Below are positions 6,606 through 8,856 of a DNA stretch of 8,856 nt, in pieces. The notes below the pieces were generated by a model. The model was not told where the DNA came from, did not search any database, and worked only from the letters and a program-made list of their open reading frames with translations. Source of the DNA: Victivallales bacterium (GTDB taxonomy: Bacteria > Verrucomicrobiota > Lentisphaeria > Victivallales > UBA1829); assembly GCA_016285335.1 (NCBI GenBank), contig JAEEQO010000124.1:1-8856 (forward strand). Direction: 5' to 3'. The position numbers and the translations under genes were made by a program. The number at the start of each line of letters is the position of its first letter. Within the stretch, counting starts at the first letter, position 1.

Positions 6606-6660
6606 AAAAAACAGGGAAAACGCGCGAATTTGACGTGCGGGCACCTCTATTCATCTGTTT

Positions 6661-6748
6661 CGTGCCGTTGCGGAGCACGTGCACACCGGCGGTGCCGATA
6701 CAGTGCGCGGTTACGCTCGCGCACCCGTGCCGTCGCGAAGCAAGGCAC
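6661..6748. repeat. Intergenic cluster of GC-rich hairpins with a repeated unit
   Basis: The gap after aas holds two near-identical units: 6661-6677 and 6726-6742 agree at 15 of 17 bases (CGTGCCGT-GCG-AGCA), and each is soon followed by GCAC. The first unit folds as CGTGC/GCACG (6661-6665 with 6675-6679) and the second as GTGCC/GGCAC (6727-6731 with 6744-6748). Between them lie CACCG-G-CGGTG (6684-6694) and a perfect 7-base-pair stem GTGCGCG/CGCGCAC (6703-6709 with 6718-6724) with an 8-base loop. No T run follows any of them, so none is a standard terminator. The cluster could be a structured 3' end of the aas transcript, a cdaA leader, a small RNA or a REP-like extragenic repeat. The arms are clear in the sequence; the role is unknown. 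Confidence 0.6.
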
Positions 6749-6752
6749 CGTA

Positions 6753-8856
6753 TCAACACTGCTTGCAGTGCAAGGCAAGTTCGCGCAGTTTCTTCAGGTC
6801 TTTTTTGCCGTTTCCGAGGAACGGGATCTTTTCGAGCGGGAAGAACGCGTCGGGACGCGGCACCCAGAGGTTCGGCAGGCCGGATTCGCGGAGCTTGTTT
6901 CCGGCGTCGACGGGATCAAGCCCGCATGCCGCGTCGTAGAAGACGATGAGCTGTTCGCCGCGTTTCGGGTCGGGGCGTGCGGACACCGCCACTTTGCCCT
7001 CGATGCCGTACGCCTCCTCCAGACGGTGTTCGATGAGCTCGTGCGGGACCATTTCGCCGCCGATCTTGCTGAAGCGGGACAGACGCCCGGTGATGCGGAT
7101 GTAGCCGTCGCGGTCCATGGAGGCCACGTCGTTGGTGTTGTACCAGCCGTCCGGGGTCATGGCTGCGGCGGTTGCCTCCGGGTCGTCCAGATAGCCGAGC
7201 ATCACGGAGGCGGACTTGAGCTGAAGCAGGCCTTCCTTCCCCGCGTCGAGGAGTTCGCCCGTATCGACGTCCGCAATGCGCGCCGCGATCCCGGGCATCG
7301 CAACGCCGATGCTGCCCTCCGGCCCCGCCTCGCGCCCGACGGCGAGGAAGTCCTTCGGCAGGTTCAGCGACACGATCGGGGACATCTCGGTGCAGCCGTA
7401 GCCCTCGATGATGTGCAGTCCGGTCAGCTCGAAAAACGCGTCGGCGAGGCGTTTCTGAAGCTTTTCCGCGCCGGTGACCATCATGCGGAGCGAGGCGAAG
7501 TCGCCCGGCTTGCAGCAGCGCATATAGGTTTGAAGGAACGTCGGCGTGGAGATGAGCATGGTGACCTTGTCGTCGCGGACCGCCTTGCACACGCCGTTGC
7601 CGTCCAGCGGATTCGCGACCAGCGTGACTTTCGTGCCGGTCACGCCGGGGAAGCACAGGCCGACCATCAGGCCGAACGCGTGGAAGAGCGGCAGATTGCC
7701 GAGGATGCGCTCCGTGCCGTACAGCCAGTTCAGCTGACGCCAGAAACTCCAGATGTTCGCGGTGATGTTGTGATGCGACAGCAGGATGCCCTTCGGCATG
7801 CCGGTGGAGCCGCTGGAGAAGAGCAGCGCGGCGGGGTACATCAGGTCGGTGCCGTGCTTCGGCGAAACGACGCGGATGAGGAGCTGATGCGGGAAGAAGA
7901 CGATCTGCGCGGCGGTCAGGAGCTTGTCGCCCTTCGTGACGAGCTTCGGCAGGTCCTCCAGGAAGATCATTTCGTCGCGCACGGGCTTCTTCAGCCTCGC
8001 CAGGAACAAACGGCTCGTGATGACCGTCTTCAGCTTCGCCCGGTCGTACATGGACTGCATCACGGCGTCGCCCGCGGTGTAGTTCAGGATCGCGGGCGTG
8101 CGGTCGGCAAACATCACGCCGAGGAGCGCCGCCACGGAAACCGCCTTGTTCGGCAGGAGCACGCCGACGAACTGCCCGTCGTCGCCGCGTTCCGCCAGGA
8201 CCTTCCGCAGTTTCCGGCTGATGATGATGGACTGCGCGAGCATGGCGAAGTTCGAGAGTCCCTTCGGCGCGTCGGCGTCCTTGAACGTGCTTTCGAACGG
8301 ATGCTGAAGCGAACGCCGCAGGTAGCGGTAATGCACGGTCTTCTCGCCGCGCACCGGCTTCATCTCCGCCTCGGCGCCGAGCTCCTGGATCCGCTGCCAG
8401 ATGCGGAACCCGTTCCAGTGCGGCGAAATCGGCTCCCCGACGATGATCGTGCCGGGGATCGGCAGCAGACGCGGCTTGATGAACCGGAGTTTCCCGTTGT
8501 AGATCGTCAGCAGGCTGCCCCAGTGCAGCCCCAGGCGCACCGGGATCACCGGGATGTCCGGCGACGGCATCAGGCGGTAAAACCCGGACCGGAACGCATG
8601 CGTGATGCCATTCGGGGAAATCGCGCCCTCGGGGAAGATGCAGACCGCGCCGCCGCGGTTCAAGACCGCGTGGGTCTGTTCGATCAGGATCCGCATTTTT
8701 GCGCGGTTCATCTTGCGCGGGACTTCCAGCGCGCCGCTCCAGCGGAAGAACAGATTCAGGCCGGGGAACCGGTAGAACACCTCGTCCACCATAAACGTCA
8801 CACGGCGCGGCTTCAGGCACAGGATGAAGATGAAGTCGAGGAACGAAATGTGGTTC
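6753..8856 (-). CDS. aas: Bifunctional lysophospholipid acyltransferase / acyl-ACP synthetase (start outside window)
   Basis: Aas recycles lysophospholipids, mainly 2-acyl-glycerophosphoethanolamine in E. coli: one domain activates a fatty acid with ATP onto acyl carrier protein and the other transfers it to the lysolipid at the inner membrane. About 700 residues are visible and the frame is open to the right edge. The first visible residues, NHISFLD (8835-8855), are the HX4D acyltransferase motif, so the GTG at 8801 is not the start and about 30-40 residues are missing. FPEG follows at about 8625-8636. The adenylating part has SSGSTGMPKG (about 7788-7817), GYGCTE, GRLSRFSKIGGE and GNGKKD near the end with the catalytic-type lysine. 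E. coli Aas has 719 residues and the same order. The usual TGD block reads TND (GWYNTNDVA). The protein ends in CKQC, and its last codons can form a CACTG/CAGTG hairpin (6757-6770). Confidence 0.94.
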   Translation of the reverse strand, partial: NHISFLDFIFILCLKPRRVTFMVDEVFYRFPGLNLFFRWSGALEVPRKMNRAKMRILIEQTHAVLNRGGAVCIFPEGAISPNGITHAFRSGFYRLMPSPDIPVIPVRLGLHWGSLLTIYNGKLRFIKPRLLPIPGTIIVGEPISPHWNGFRIWQRIQELGAEAEMKPVRGEKTVHYRYLRRSLQHPFESTFKDADAPKGLSNFAMLAQSIIISRKLRKVLAERGDDGQFVGVLLPNKAVSVAALLGVMFADRTPAILNYTAGDAVMQSMYDRAKLKTVITSRLFLARLKKPVRDEMIFLEDLPKLVTKGDKLLTAAQIVFFPHQLLIRVVSPKHGTDLMYPAALLFSSGSTGMPKGILLSHHNITANIWSFWRQLNWLYGTERILGNLPLFHAFGLMVGLCFPGVTGTKVTLVANPLDGNGVCKAVRDDKVTMLISTPTFLQTYMRCCKPGDFASLRMMVTGAEKLQKRLADAFFELTGLHIIEGYGCTEMSPIVSLNLPKDFLAVGREAGPEGSIGVAMPGIAARIADVDTGELLDAGKEGLLQLKSASVMLGYLDDPEATAAAMTPDGWYNTNDVASMDRDGYIRITGRLSRFSKIGGEMVPHELIEHRLEEAYGIEGKVAVSARPDPKRGEQLIVFYDAACGLDPVDAGNKLRESGLPNLWVPRPDAFFPLEKIPFLGNGKKDLKKLRELALHCKQC

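Noticed and set aside
6531..6644. GTG at 6644 as the start of cdaA, adding 38 residues
   Set aside because: The extra codons are AT-rich, promoter-like sequence containing an inverted repeat, and would add an atypical N-terminal extension. The ATG at 6530 gives the usual CdaA start just before the first membrane helix.
6559..6759. Minus-strand open frame of 66 codons covering most of the aas-cdaA gap
   Set aside because: It begins with GTG inside the end of aas, has no convincing ribosome binding site, shows no recognisable protein and covers the hairpin cluster.
8799..8801. GTG at 8801 as the start of aas
   Set aside because: The frame continues upstream to the window edge and there encodes the NHISFLD acyltransferase motif, so the true start lies outside the window.
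6916..8820. Minus-strand open frame of 634 codons inside aas
   Set aside because: It is a frame-shifted Arg/Pro/Gly-rich shadow of aas. The other frame holds the complete acyltransferase and adenylation motifs.

Overview
The window is a GC-rich piece of bacterial chromosome, densely packed with housekeeping genes. There are two main transcription units pointing in opposite directions and one small accessory-type gene between them. I found no rRNA, tRNA, CRISPR array, insertion sequence or phage gene. The organism is probably Gram-negative, because it carries an Aas-type lysophospholipid acyltransferase/acyl-ACP synthetase. My guess is the PVC superphylum (Verrucomicrobiota, Kiritimatiellota or Lentisphaerota), from the general look of Aas and MazG together with a cdaA-ybbR pair that lacks glmM. 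That placement is an impression and was not computed.

Left part, plus strand (1-3444): the C-terminal part of argininosuccinate synthase (argG), then polyphosphate kinase (ppk1) after 31 bases, then the nucleoside triphosphate pyrophosphohydrolase mazG after 6 bases. ppk1 and mazG are almost certainly cotranscribed. Both act on nucleotide and phosphate pools under stress.

Middle (3445-3891): a small RelB/DinJ-type antitoxin gene on the minus strand, convergent with mazG. It has its own AT-rich promoter, a very good ribosome binding site and a possible 19-bp operator. No toxin gene lies beside it.

Right part, minus strand (8856 down to 3892): aas, which runs off the right edge; then a 222-base intergenic region full of short GC-rich hairpins and an A/T-rich stretch; then the diadenylate cyclase cdaA and the YbbR-domain protein, overlapping by ATGA; then a haemolysin III-family membrane protein 39 bases on. 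CdaA makes c-di-AMP and the YbbR protein is its usual membrane-anchored partner. The catalytic DGA motif of this CdaA reads DCA.

I do not see a clearly new multi-gene system. The best second-look items are the DCA change in CdaA, the hairpin and repeat cluster between aas and cdaA, and the orphan antitoxin with its putative operator.
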